A stretch of DNA of 64,000 bases from Alisma plantago-aquatica. Taxonomy: Eukaryota; Streptophyta; Magnoliopsida; Alismatales; Alismataceae. The position numbers were made by a program, and so were the translations under genes. Location of the stretch: positions 466,929,879 through 466,993,878 of the forward strand of contig OY856413.1 of assembly GCA_963693085.1 (NCBI GenBank), read 5' to 3'. Shown here piece after piece: positions 13,591-23,938 of the stretch (positions are counted from its first letter, which is position 1; every line of letters begins with the position of its first letter). Below the pieces are notes generated by a model, which worked only from the letters and a program-made list of their open reading frames with translations, made no database searches and had not been told where the DNA came from.

Positions 13591-15766
13591 TCTTTCACAG
13601 AACCGGAATCCCAGTCCCATGAACCAAATGTATACCAAAGGCAACATGCGGAATCGTAAAGCTTAGCACACATGAAAAAATAACAAGATAAAGGCACCAA
13701 CAAAGTCTCAACATTCAACAAGTATAAATTATACAAAATGCATTATATTCATGAATTCAGTTACATATTTCCAGAGTCAAGGTACAAGTCATTCATGTGC
13801 ACTAAATCTGGATCTTACAACAAGTACACCTAGCATAGCTCACCAAGCCCATCAACCTTCTAGCCATCTCTGAACCTAAAAACAAAATACGAGAAATAGG
13901 TCAACACACGAGGTGTTGAGTATGGGGCAGAAAGATACATATATGTATAAGCTTTGCATAATTTTGAAAATATTTTAAGACTAAATGAACAAGAATAAAC
14001 ATGTTAATTGTTTAACAATAGCAAAACCATATTTTATGTCATTTCACTCCATTATATCAACAATATCAAGCATGTTTAAGGCCTTTGACCAACTTCCCGT
14101 TAGAAGGATCTGTAAGAGTTACAAAATTAGCTAACCCTTTTATACGAGAGGGACCTCAAGGCCATAGACAAGAGCTAACCCTTTATCAACAACATTATAA
14201 TGGAGTTCTATATATATGTGTGTGTTCAAGTTATAAAACTGACGAGGCCAACATCGAGTAAGACATAGCAATACTACATGGCAATATTTGAGCAAGTAGA
14301 CAAACAAGCATACAATATATGTCTTTTCAAGCAAGAAAGCGATAATCATATAACTAGATAAGGCCCATACCTGATTTAGAGATTTCATAACCTAACATAT
14401 CCTTCACCATCCAGCCACATGCCAAACCTGATTAAGAATAAGATTGCATATACACATTAGATTCTTATCATTAACCCTAATTAGGCGTATTTTAGGGTTT
14501 TGGCCAAGTTGGGTTCCAAGTTGCTTATTAGTACATTAGATGATCTCATATTGATTTAGGGTCCATCATAAGAGTGTGGTTCAATAATGGTTGTAAGGTT
14601 TTTCCAAGAGTTATAACAACATAAATTACTGATCTCATGTTTGGTTAAGCGTTAAGAGTCATTAGGTAGCAAAGTTAGCATCAAAAGATCAATGGGTAGA
14701 TTAGAACCCTCATTAGGGTCACAAGAGCATAAGAGTTACCGATTTAATGCTCTGAAGGCTATAAGTAAATAAAAGATTCAAGCTTCATCATCATCACGCA
14801 TTAAATATGGTCATCATATTCAAAAACGCTTATTTTTGCAAAATAGTGGAATAGAAAGAATATTTAGAGTCTACAAATATATTCATGTTGTAGGTCTCGT
14901 CGAGAGGATCAATTTGGTATATATGTTCGCTATATTTGGCCAAGGGAAAAAAGAGTTATCATTTCTTAAAGTTTTAAACTCAAAACCATAGTATACCAAG
15001 TAACATACCCTAAAATTATGTGAAGGATCTCAACCTTTCACCCTTGATCCGATGGCCGCTCTCTTGTATCCGGTCTGGGCCTTTGGTCTTGGGATGAGGT
15101 GCTTGTTGGGCCTTTCTCACCCGAGCACCCCTAGTGTATTGTTTGGCTCGTCCCCTTTGCCCGACAATGCCCCCGCGTGCGCACCCTCTGTTTCCCGTAC
15201 AGAAACATGGGAGAGATAGGGGACGGCTCCCCCGCCTCCTCGGTGGTCAGTCCGCCCATAACAACCCACCAAGGAGCAGGTCGGGAGGAAGATCAATGCT
15301 CCACAAACGCTAGCCACTAAGGTGGGGCCTGAGGACTCATCTTTGGCCGTCGCCACCTCTCCATGGCAGTTTTGGGCGGAACCAACATGAAGGAAGGAGG
15401 GTGGTTGGGCAATAACGGCGGGGAAGGAGGGTGTGGAGATGGTCGTGCATGCTCTTCTCACCATTGCGAGGCTGACGGTGGTGAAACCCTTCGTCGAGGA
15501 TGCCCAAAACAATGCCGGCTGCCACACTGCTGTCAAACAAAGAAGAAGGAGGGAGATGGAGTTTGGCGGCCAGACCTAGCAGAAAGGAGAAGGACGAAGG
15601 ATTGAATGAGGGGGTTTACAAATATAGCCAGAGATCTAGGGTTTGAATCTCAAGCCGCTGTGAGTGTTACTGCATTGCCCGTTTTGGCAAGAATTAGAAG
15701 AAGAATTTCCAAACTGTGATATTTCCCAAAACGGAAGGGGGAGAGGGGCAAGCAAATGGGCCCCGA

Positions 15767-15776
15767 TTATATATAT
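15767..15776 (-). promoter_or_regulatory. Putative LTR TATA box
   Basis: The minus strand has ATATATATAA in a GC-rich setting inside the 5' LTR of the LARD-like element. Position and orientation suit transcription leftward into the element. The 3' LTR lacks this segment. It is inferred from sequence only. Confidence 0.45.
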
Positions 15777-16115
15777 GGGGCCCACTAAGGATCAAATTCA
15801 AGCTAAATCAACTAATTCAAGTGAGAAACTAATCATTTTTGAAAAGGCACAACTTGCGCTACAAATGTCTGAATAGGGTGAATTTTGCGTTATTGGACTC
15901 GTTATTGAAAACTCTACATCATGATTTATATTGGAAAGAACAAGGATTATTGAAATGAGGTTCAACATATATATTAAGATGGTGACACATTGAAGTGTGG
16001 AACTTAGTTCGAAAAGGAAAATTAATGTCAAACATCTCAAATGATCAATGGTGCGATTAAATGGAAGTATAACCATACTCAAACTATGTAATTGATATTC
16101 AATTGAGTATAAGTC

Positions 16116-16284
16116 TCTTTTTTTTTTTGGATCTGCAGGGGCCGAACCCCCCTCTCCAAACAGGTGCCAGAGCCCGGATGACCCAAGAGGTTGGTAAATA
16201 TGCTGTACAACAGTAGGATTCGAACTCGGGACCTCCGGGGGGCCAAGCCGAGCCGAACCATCCGCGCCACAGCGGCCGGGTTCA
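16116..16284 (-). mobile_element. tRNA-derived SINE with 8-bp target duplication
   Basis: The 169-bp insertion is absent from the partner LTR and is flanked by exact 8-bp duplications tataagtc (16108-16115 and 16285-16292). On the minus strand it has a pol III A box (TGGCGCGGATGG, 16258-16269), a B box (AGTTCGAATCC, 16216-16226) and an A-rich tail (the T run at 16118-16128). These are the hallmarks of a plant tRNA-related SINE. It inserted after the LTR element. Confidence 0.92.
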
Positions 16285-16352
16285 TATAAGTCACTTGATG
16301 AGAGAGAAAGAGTACAATAAAGGAGAGGGAAAATCAAGGTTGTCACAAACTC

Positions 16353-17384
16353 CCAACCAGACACATCCCTAATTCACTTATGAATTACAACAACTGCCTA
16401 GCACTAACCAAGTTGGGATCCAATTGAGACAACAACCTAAAACTTTGCCTCAGATAATGGACGGACCCAGATACATATTAAGACATCTTGAACCAACTGG
16501 AAAATAACACCATCTAACACATCAAATGGATTTGGGGCCCTAGATATAAGGCTAAACTAGCATACAATTTATTTACATATAGAGTTAAAATGAGGCCATA
16601 TAATAAGATTTGGAAAATTAAATGTCCACCCAAATTACACATTTTGATCTAGCTCATCTGCCACAATAAGTTGCCCATAGGGGGTTCCAAGGGCCATATA
16701 GATGCTCTCTTTGCAAAAACAACGAGGAATCAACTATACATCTTTTCTATGTGTGTCACACATCTAGAAGGATATGGACACACTAAACCACGTCCACCAC
16801 TATTTTAGCTGACACCTATCTGAACACCATTTACAGAATACACCACACTAGAAGCAGAATCAATAACTATCCAAAACATGACATTCTGTTGACGACCATT
16901 ATATGGTTATATGGACTACCAGAAATAAAATTATTTTTGATAATCTCACCTTATCCATACATCATATCATTCAACATGTGGATACACCATATCATGATTT
17001 TTTGTATATGAGGTTACAACAACGGGAACAGGGACAGAGCCCACAAGGACCCAAACAACTAGTTGAATGACCATAGCATCACAAGAACACTGACGCTTGG
17101 CCAGGCTGAGGGAGTGGGAGAAAACTGAAAAAACCCTACATGAAAGACAAAGAAGAGAGCAACCTACTCATAGATGATAAATATTTTGAAGGATGATATG
17201 TATATATTAATCGTAAAATTCTAGCGCTAGGGGACACACCACTCGTGAACAAATCCCCCATTTTTGTTGATGTGTACATCTTAGGAACTCTTTTTATTCG
17301 CCGAATGTTTTTCCTTTTATCACATGACTTATCGGGGTTTGCATAAGTCAATATCAATACAATGAGCTACTATCTAAAAAAAAG
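16353..17384 (+). pseudogene. L1-type LINE, 3' portion with zf-RVT finger and poly(A) end
   Basis: This resumes the LINE cut at 9265. It contains the C-terminal zinc-binding region of plant L1 reverse transcriptases: CSLCKNNEESTIHLFYVC at 16703-16756, followed by an RRIW block. The 3' untranslated part runs to an A run at 17377-17384. Stops and frameshifts are frequent. I could not find the matching LINE target duplication upstream, so the end is placed by the A run only. Confidence 0.8.
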
Positions 17385-18034
17385 ATGACGAGCAGATTGT
17401 TGCCAGACTTGTTCCAGGAATAGGTATATCCTCAAAATCATCATGTTCTCATAATATAGTTGTTGATGCGATCTACTCTTATAAGGAGAATGTAACAGTT
17501 AATTTTTTATGTCTCCTACCTATTCTCTAGCCATATTTCTCTATACATGTGTTATTAATTACTCCTGGTTGCTGTAGTAATTGTTCATTTTTTACTTTGA
17601 ATCTGATTTCGCAGTTGTTATCTCAATACTTTTATATCAATATTAATACTTTATAAAAGATTGCCCCAAGGCTATGTTTCATTAATTCCAGTTCGCTCTA
17701 AATCCAAACATTACACTTCCATTTTTCATGTAAAAACCAAGCAAGCATCAAACATGTTTACTAGCTAACAGCTAATATCAGTAATCAAATAAAAGAAAAG
17801 CATCATGCAATGATATTCTTTGTATGAAGTAGTGATGCTGCTAAATCCTGAAATTTGTTATTGTCGAACAAACTTAATCTCACTTTGTGCAAAATCCTAT
17901 GATTTTCTTAGTTTGTCTTCGTGTTGTCAGTCCCGCGTACTGCAGCAACGGCAGTTCACTAACCTCGTGTTACCTTATCCATCAGTTCGTGCTGTTAGCA
18001 ATCAGGCAAGGGCGAAGAGAAGATGCATGGAGCG
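17385..18034 (+). promoter_or_regulatory. Upstream region of the Fe-SOD gene
   Basis: This lies between the LINE tail and the SOD start codon and must hold its promoter and 5' UTR. A TATA-like string TTTATAAAAG occurs near 17650 but lies about 380 bp from the ATG. A 45-codon open stretch starts at 17385 (GATGACGAGCAG frame), encoding a string with IVARLVPGIGI, and ends near a GT; it may be chance or an old exon. Short upstream ATGs at 17820 and 17887 would overlap the main start if transcribed. Confidence 0.45.
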
Positions 18035-21000
18035 ATGGCGGCCTTTTCTCCTTTAGCTCTTTGTATCCCAGGTTCCTATTCCTCTCCTGTAAGCGGGAAA
18101 GCTATTGTCACGGATATCCCGCTCTTTTCTTCCTATGTATATTCCATTGTTCGTGTCGGTAGTTCTTCTTTTGTAATTTTCTCATATGTGTTGTTGCAGG
18201 ATGCAGAAGAAACCTCACGATTCCTCAATGCAGAAAGGTTTGCATCTGAAGCTCGTAGTTTTACAGCGTCTGTTAAACCCTAAACCCATACTCTCCAGCG
18301 ACAATTGTTTCGATGGTTGTCCGGGCGCGATTTAGTTCCTGCTTGCTTTCACTCAGAAACATGCTATTTCTTAATTAATATCACCTCCACACATGACGTT
18401 TATCTGGTCGTTGTAGGTTGGTCGCCCTTGTTATACCGTGACTGCTCAGATTGAGCTGAAGCCCCCACCGTTCTCTCTGGTAAGCTCGTTCTTCTGTCAC
18501 TCTGGCGTTTTATCTCAAGATTGGTGGATGTTAATAAGCCAAGACTGAGTTCCTCCATGTCTATGAACTAAATGAAGAACTCTCTAGAGCCCTACTTGAG
18601 CCGACAAACGCTGGAGCACCATTGGGGCAAGCATCAGAGGAGCCATGTAGAAGGGCTGAACCGGCAGATACTAGGAACTGATTTGGATGGCGCATCTTTG
18701 GAGGAAATAGTCGTTGCCACATATAATAGGGGAGATACACTTCCAGGATTCAACGATGCTGCACAGGCATGCGGATTTCCCCCTTGAACTTGTTTTCACT
18801 GGCACTTGTCTGAGCATATTCTTAAGCAGCTACCTTGCTAATTTTCTGCAAATAGTATATCTACTCAATGTGAAACTAGTTCTGGGTTCCTGCGTCCTTT
18901 CACCTTTATGGTTTGTTCAGAGATACCTAAGTGAAATAATTGTTTGGTGTCATATGTGATACACTGGTTGCAGGGAGGTGGTATTTTAAATCGCTTTAAG
19001 GTGCTGTTGCATAATTGCACGACTGATTATATAACCTCGTTACGAAAATTGGGATCTGTATCAAAGTACTAAGGTTTACCGACCATAGGATTTCAAAGGT
19101 TTAAGCTAAACAATAGTAAAAAAAAGAAATTATTTGGTCTGAAAGATACTTAAACTGCCAAATATCCTAAACGGTCTCATTTGCTTTACTAAATACAACC
19201 TTAAAGTTGTCTTCTCTACAGAACTATTGTTGGTTTATTAAAATTGTGAATTCATCACCGTGTGCTGCCATGTGGACGGAAATGCTGACTGACTAACTTT
19301 TTACCAATGTGTATTGTGAAATCAGTCGGACTCTATGCTGTTATGAATAGTAAATTATGTAGCCAACTGAGTACAACCAAGCATCAGAGGATCAACATGC
19401 AGAGGAAAATTTAGAATGTTGCATTACTTTGCACTTACTTTTCTTGTCTTGTTTCAGAGTGTGCACTTGAATCTAATTTAAAGAGGCTTTCTTAAATTTG
19501 TTTGCCATTTATACATTCAAAAATTGAGATACTTTGTAGTCTTCGATCCTATTTGATTTTTTACTTTCTTGATTTGTTGTCTGTGATTTCATTTCTGGAC
19601 TTCCTCTGTTTGAAAGACATCTTGATATGATTTTTAGCTCTGATTAAATAATATATGGGTTTCAATGCCAAATCAAAGATTTGCATTCTTGCCTGTGTTT
19701 GTGCAGATATGGAACCATGATTTTTTCTGGCACTCCATGAAACCAGATGGAGGTGGCAGGCCGTCTGGAAACCTCCTTAAATTGATTGAGAGGGATTTCG
19801 GTTCCTTTGAGTTGTTTGTGAAGGAGTTGAAACGTGCTGCTACTTCTCAGTTTGGTTCTGGCTGGGCTTGGCTTACATGTTAGTAGTAGGCTAGAAGCAT
19901 ATCTTATTGTGCTAATGTTTCACTTGAAAAAACTTCAGTTCATTTGTATGATTCCATTTTATTATCCAATATGGCGCCAACTTTATTGAACTGAATCATT
20001 GGTATAATTCAAAACTTCTAGATAAAGCAAACAAGCTTGATGTTGGAAATGCCGTGAATCCTTTCCCATCAGAAGAAGACAACAAGCTTGTTGTGGCAAA
20101 GACCCCGAATGCAGTAAACCCACTGGTCTGGGACTACACTGTAAGTACTTATTAATGACTACTCGGTTGTATATTCAAGCCATATCCATTGCTGCTTCGC
20201 GTTGTTGTTCTAATGTACGATCATGTAGTAGATGGAAAGAACACCAATATAGGTCAATGGTTCTTAATCTTACACGATCTAGATGGCCTTTTTGTTGCTG
20301 GATTTTTATGTGTCTGAATGGGAATAGTTGCTATGTTTTAATTAATTGCTAAGGGTCTCTTTGGCACGAAGCAATTTGGATGCATGACATTCAATATTTT
20401 AAAAAGTGGGAAGCGGGAGGCGACGAGGCGTGCAAACAGTACCTTGTAACCGATTAAGCGGCAGGCGGGCGATTAAGCGAGCGATATTAAAAAAAGCGGG
20501 CGTGCCTAAATTCTTATATATTTTTATACAAAAGTACACGTATGTGTATATAAAACATATATTTCTAAGGAACTTTTATACATATTTAATCAGCAAATCA
20601 GTAATTAACTAAGTATTAATCAATACTTTACTACTAAAAATATTCCTAATCACTAAAATCAGCTAGCGATCATTGATTGTAAATAACAAACTATGAATTA
20701 TTGATTTAATACTTTACTATGAAACAAGTAATCAGTATTGCACCAAAAAAGTAATACTAACCAGTAGTACCAATCAGTAATCACTGAAAGCAGCAAGGAA
20801 ATCAGTAAAACTAATCATGCATTAGAAGTATAGTAGAATAATATGATATTTACTAGATACCTTACAGCAGTACCCTATTGTTACAGCTTACACATAAAGT
20901 ATGCATTCTAAATTAGGACTAGGTATATCATAGAACATTTCATGTATACAAGTTCCATATATTATAGTCAACACTACTTGGACCATGTAATTAATTAATG

Positions 21001-23938
21001 TTACATGCTCACAACAGTATTTTTGTAAAAAGCGGGCAAAAAGTGGGAAAAAAGTGGGCAAAACGCGGGTGAAGCGGGCTAAACGCAGGCTGTTTTCTTC
21101 AAACCGATTAAGCTGTGCTTAGGGGCTAAATTCAGCGGATGAGGGTCTTGGCAGCTTAAGCGGCCGCCTGGGCCGTTTTTGAATACAGTGATGACAATTC
21201 AAATGTAATGTTTATAATTGAATGTACTTTTGATTAGGCACAATGAGATTTAGTTAATTGGATTTTAACTTTGCTCCAATGTGCATCTCTAGTAGATTTT
21301 CTGGAATTTGTAGTGTGCCCAAAACGGGAGCAGTTGTGTAAAAAGTTGTCCCTTAAAGCTCGTGTCGCACAAAATGACTATTGTGGTACCGTTATTCGGT
21401 CGTGCCATTATCACATTTTTTTTTCCTTCTAAAATAATGATCCACACACATAACATGCCAGGTCTCCCTTTCCCTCTCACTTTATCTCGATCTCTATCTC
21501 GGTACATCGATGAGACGAGTTCAGCCAAAAAGAGCATTTAAAGCATAATATTGAAGAATAATGCAACTTATGCTCTGCATTTAATAGTGAAGAAGATAAT
21601 AGCTGAATATATTACTACTTATTTAATTAAATAATTAATTCTTTTATATCCATTAAAGCTACTCAACCAGAATATGACCCATGATAGAGCTGAATGGAAA
21701 AGAAGGATCCATGTAGCCGACCCCAACATAGTTGGGATTGAGGCTTAGTTGATGTCGATGGTGATTTCCATTAAAGCTACTCCATACAAAACAATGGGAA
21801 ATTAAGCTAAAGAATTCAAATATTTCTAAAAAAACAAAATACATGCAGTTGTAATTCTATATGTTTGTCTATTGCACTTTTAGAATCCTATATTTCACTC
21901 CAATTACACCTTGTCCAACAAACTCTAATGATATGTACTCCTCTCTACATTGTGCTGAATTTTTGCTAGTTGTTGGTGTATTCCACTGTTCCTTTTTTCT
22001 CAGAAAGTACTGGTTGGTAGCAGCATGTACCTCAGAAAGATAGTATGCTGTCTACTTGCGTATATCGCATTTACTCTAGAATTTCATTTATTCTGAACAT
22101 GCTCCGGTGTAGTCATTTATGTAATACTGTTCTTTCTCTGGGAATTTCCTTTCGGATTCTTATTAGGGCCTGTTTGGTAGGAGGTGATAGCTAATCATGT
22201 AGTTTCAATGTGATATTTTGGAATCCATTTGTTTGTTTGGTAGGGTTTAATATAATGTAGTTGGTTGATCTGCAACTGCATCCAAATACATCATTCATAC
22301 CAATTCCTGGAAACTGTACTGTGGCCAAACAGAGTGCAGTCCAGTGTAAAATGGGTTGGTATTTTGCGTTGCCAAAAGCTGATGCTCAGCTCTCCATTTG
22401 ATCATTTGTAGGGCATGAGAATAAAAAAAGGCTGCTAGTCGCCTCCTTCCCTCCTCTTTCTCTCTCTCTCTTCAACGATAGCCCAAAATTTTTCTCGCCA
22501 CCGAGCTATCATTTAGACATATATATAGATACAGCTAGCAGAAATGTTGACGGCGGCTACAATTTACAGATATTGAAATGTTTTTACCAAATTCAAGTCT
22601 AATGCATAAAACTTAGGTAAATATTTTGAAATCAATTTCTGTTTAGACCTAAAGTAGGATTATATTTGTGATGTCTGTGCTAATATTTAAGTATCTATAA
22701 TCAGAATTCATGTAACCAAACAAAAGAAAATGTAATCGCTGAACGTAAATTTCACCAAACCAAATAAAATGCCTGCATTTTGAAATCCATGCTTCTTATC
22801 TCAATTTTTCAAAAACACAATTTTTCCTCATACTACCTACAAACAAGCCCCTAATGGTCTTCTCATGTGCCGTTTCAAATTACACCATTGACCTTAAGAA
22901 TCACTGTTTAACTGGGTAAGAACATTTAACATTCTATGGTTAACATTTCTACGTTTTTTAGTAACATTGTTGATATGAGAATAAGGATCAAGGAGCCTGA
23001 CATCACAAAATGCGAAGAAGGCCCTGAAGAGAGAACACTCAATTTCTTGATTCATGGTCCTCGTCCATATGTTTATATCATGTATTACTCATTATTTTGA
23101 TTTACGAATTCATGTGAATGTAGGCCCATCTAATTATTTATTTAGTGCTGTTTTTTCTGGGAGAAATATCTTACCGGGCTCCTGTTTAATTGATATGCGT
23201 ATTTGTTCTATGTCAAAATGAGATGTCCTATATAGCTGGTTAGCTTGCTAAGATGATATATGATTTAACACTTACTGTCATTGATGTCCCTTTCCATTTC
23301 TTTGAATTTACTTGAATGCATGTTAGCTGGCATAAAACTAGTAACTGATTTACACAATCATCCACTTCAAATTTCATGTTCCTGGCGTATATTCTACTTG
23401 GGGGAATTGTTATATCTAGGCTTCTTATTTCACTTCATCACATCTGACTTTGCTATCTCACGGTTGATTGTTCTATTTTTGTGCAGCCTCTTCTTGTCAT
23501 TGACCTCTGGGAGGTAAATCTCTGTTTTTCTTGTCTTTGCACCTTGATGTATATCTGTATATTATTTGATACTTCTCAGTAAAGCGATACACTGAAGTAT
23601 CACTAATTCAATGTTTTGTTGTTATTGCAGCATGCATATTATCTTGATTTTGAGGTAATCTTCAATCCCCTAATCACGTTGTTTGCTGACTGGCAGATGT
23701 TAAATCCTTACATTTGCTGTTGCAGAACCGAAGAACAGATTATGTTACTACTTTCTTGGAAAAACTTGTGTCGTGGGAAGCAGTTAGTTCGAGGCTAGAG
23801 ATGGCAATGACTCGGGCTGCCGAAAGAGCAAGAGAAGATGATATTAGAAGAAGGAATGAAGAAAACAATGACTTCGGTGATAGTGAAGTAGAAGAGGTGT
23901 ACTTGGATAGTGAAAATGATGAGTCAGAAGCTGAATGA
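18035..23938 (+). CDS. FSD2: Iron superoxide dismutase, chloroplast, FSD2 type
   Basis: Converts superoxide to H2O2 and O2 in the plastid. Nine exons join in frame: 18035-18088, 18200-18271, 18417-18479, 18578-18766, 19707-19878, 20022-20140, 23487-23513, 23631-23654, 23727-23938 (TGA), giving 310 residues; an in-frame ATG at 18023 would add four. Residues 1 to about 50 look like a transit peptide. Iron ligands are His78 (EHHWGKH), His130 (IWNHDFFW), Asp229 and His233 (DLWEHAYY); Gln126 is the Fe-type second-shell Gln. The acidic tail ending [13 protein letters not shown] matches Arabidopsis FSD2 rather than FSD1 or FSD3. Odd points: His86 replaces the near-invariant gateway Tyr34, intron 4 uses a GC donor, and the exon 2 donor and exon 4 acceptor are weak. 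Exons 1-2 are placed by phase and are less certain than exons 3-9. The core is unbroken, so the gene looks functional. Confidence 0.93.
18767..19706 (+). other. Intron 4 of Fe-SOD, non-canonical GC-AG
   Basis: Exon 4 ends GATGCTGCACAG and the intron starts GCATGC; exon 5 starts ATATGG after TTTGTGCAG. This junction gives [14 protein letters not shown], the expected conserved run, with no residue lost or gained. No GT donor nearby keeps the conserved sequence. No gene or element is recognised within the 940-bp intron. Confidence 0.8.
20401..21180. repeat. Unclassified insertion-like unit with GC-rich direct-repeat ends
   Basis: GC-rich ends flank an AT-rich core of about 500 bp. The left (20401-20513) and right (about 21028-21135) ends share motifs in the same order and orientation: AAAAAGTGGG, AACCGATTAAGC (20448-20459 and 21102-21113) and CTAAATTC. 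This looks like a short non-coding element with direct terminal repeats of about 110 bp. No primer site or clear target duplication is seen, so the class is open. Confidence 0.4.
21665..21766 (+). mobile_element. 5'-truncated RTE-type LINE insertion with 16-bp target duplication
   Basis: The 102-bp insert is flanked by perfect copies of tccattaaagctactc (21649-21664 and 21767-21782). It carries the widespread plant RTE 3' end: a frame reading [13 protein letters not shown], then CCGACCCCAACATAGTTGGG and a GT/GA-rich tail near 21748-21766. It is only the last 3' part of the element, as expected from incomplete reverse transcription. Confidence 0.88.
22166..22851. mobile_element. Non-autonomous DNA transposon with terminal inverted repeats
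   Basis: The left end GGGCCTGTTTGGTAGG and the reverse complement of the right end, GGGGCTTGTTTGTAGG, form a degenerate inverted repeat of about 16 bp. The flanks are TTA and TAA, so the target duplication is ambiguous (TA, or a mutated TTA/TAA). The terminal GGGCCTGTTTGG is typical of PIF/Harbinger (Tourist) or hAT-derived elements. No transposase frame is present in the 686 bp. Confidence 0.6.

Larger units (their letters stand above)
9266..16347 (-). mobile_element. Non-coding LTR retrotransposon (LARD-like), minus strand
   Basis: The element is complete. An exact 5-bp target duplication aactc flanks it (9261-9265 and 16348-16352). LTRs run 9266-11425 and 13593-16347. On the minus strand the right copy is the 5' LTR, followed by the primer site (13579-13590), about 2.1 kb of internal DNA, a polypurine tract (11426-11438) and the 3' LTR. 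LTR ends are TGTGACA and TTGACA on the minus strand. No gag or pol motif is present, so it needs proteins in trans. In the first 350 or so aligned LTR positions I count about 11 mismatches by eye, so it is the youngest dateable element here. It inserted into the LINE's reverse transcriptase. Confidence 0.92.
13593..16347 (-). repeat. 5' LTR of the LARD-like element (2.76 kb, carries a SINE)
   Basis: This copy aligns with 9266-11425 and in addition holds a GC-rich block (about 15330-15780) missing from the other LTR, and a SINE at 16116-16284. The GC-rich block ends in a TATA-like sequence on the minus strand, so it probably contains the LTR core promoter and leader. Open frames inside it, for example 15363-15605, are not supported as genes. 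Confidence 0.9.
20141..23486 (+). other. Intron 6 of Fe-SOD (3.35 kb), transposon-loaded
   Basis: The intron has canonical GTAAGT and TTTGTGCAG ends and joins WDYT to PLLVIDLWE in phase. It is enlarged by a direct-repeat element (20401-21180), an RTE fragment (21665-21766) and a terminal-inverted-repeat element (22166-22851). The rest is AT-rich with nothing recognisable. Confidence 0.85.

Noticed and set aside
15363..15605. Gly-rich open frame in a GC-rich block
   Set aside because: It lies within the promoter-leader block of an LTR, on the opposite strand to the element, and GC-rich DNA gives chance open frames.
16200..16284. Possible tRNA gene (pol III A and B boxes)
   Set aside because: No cloverleaf with acceptor stem can be built, and the target duplication and A-rich tail show it is a SINE.
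15798..16364. 188-codon minus-strand open frame
   Set aside because: It spans LTR sequence, the SINE and the LTR edge, so it cannot be a single evolved gene.
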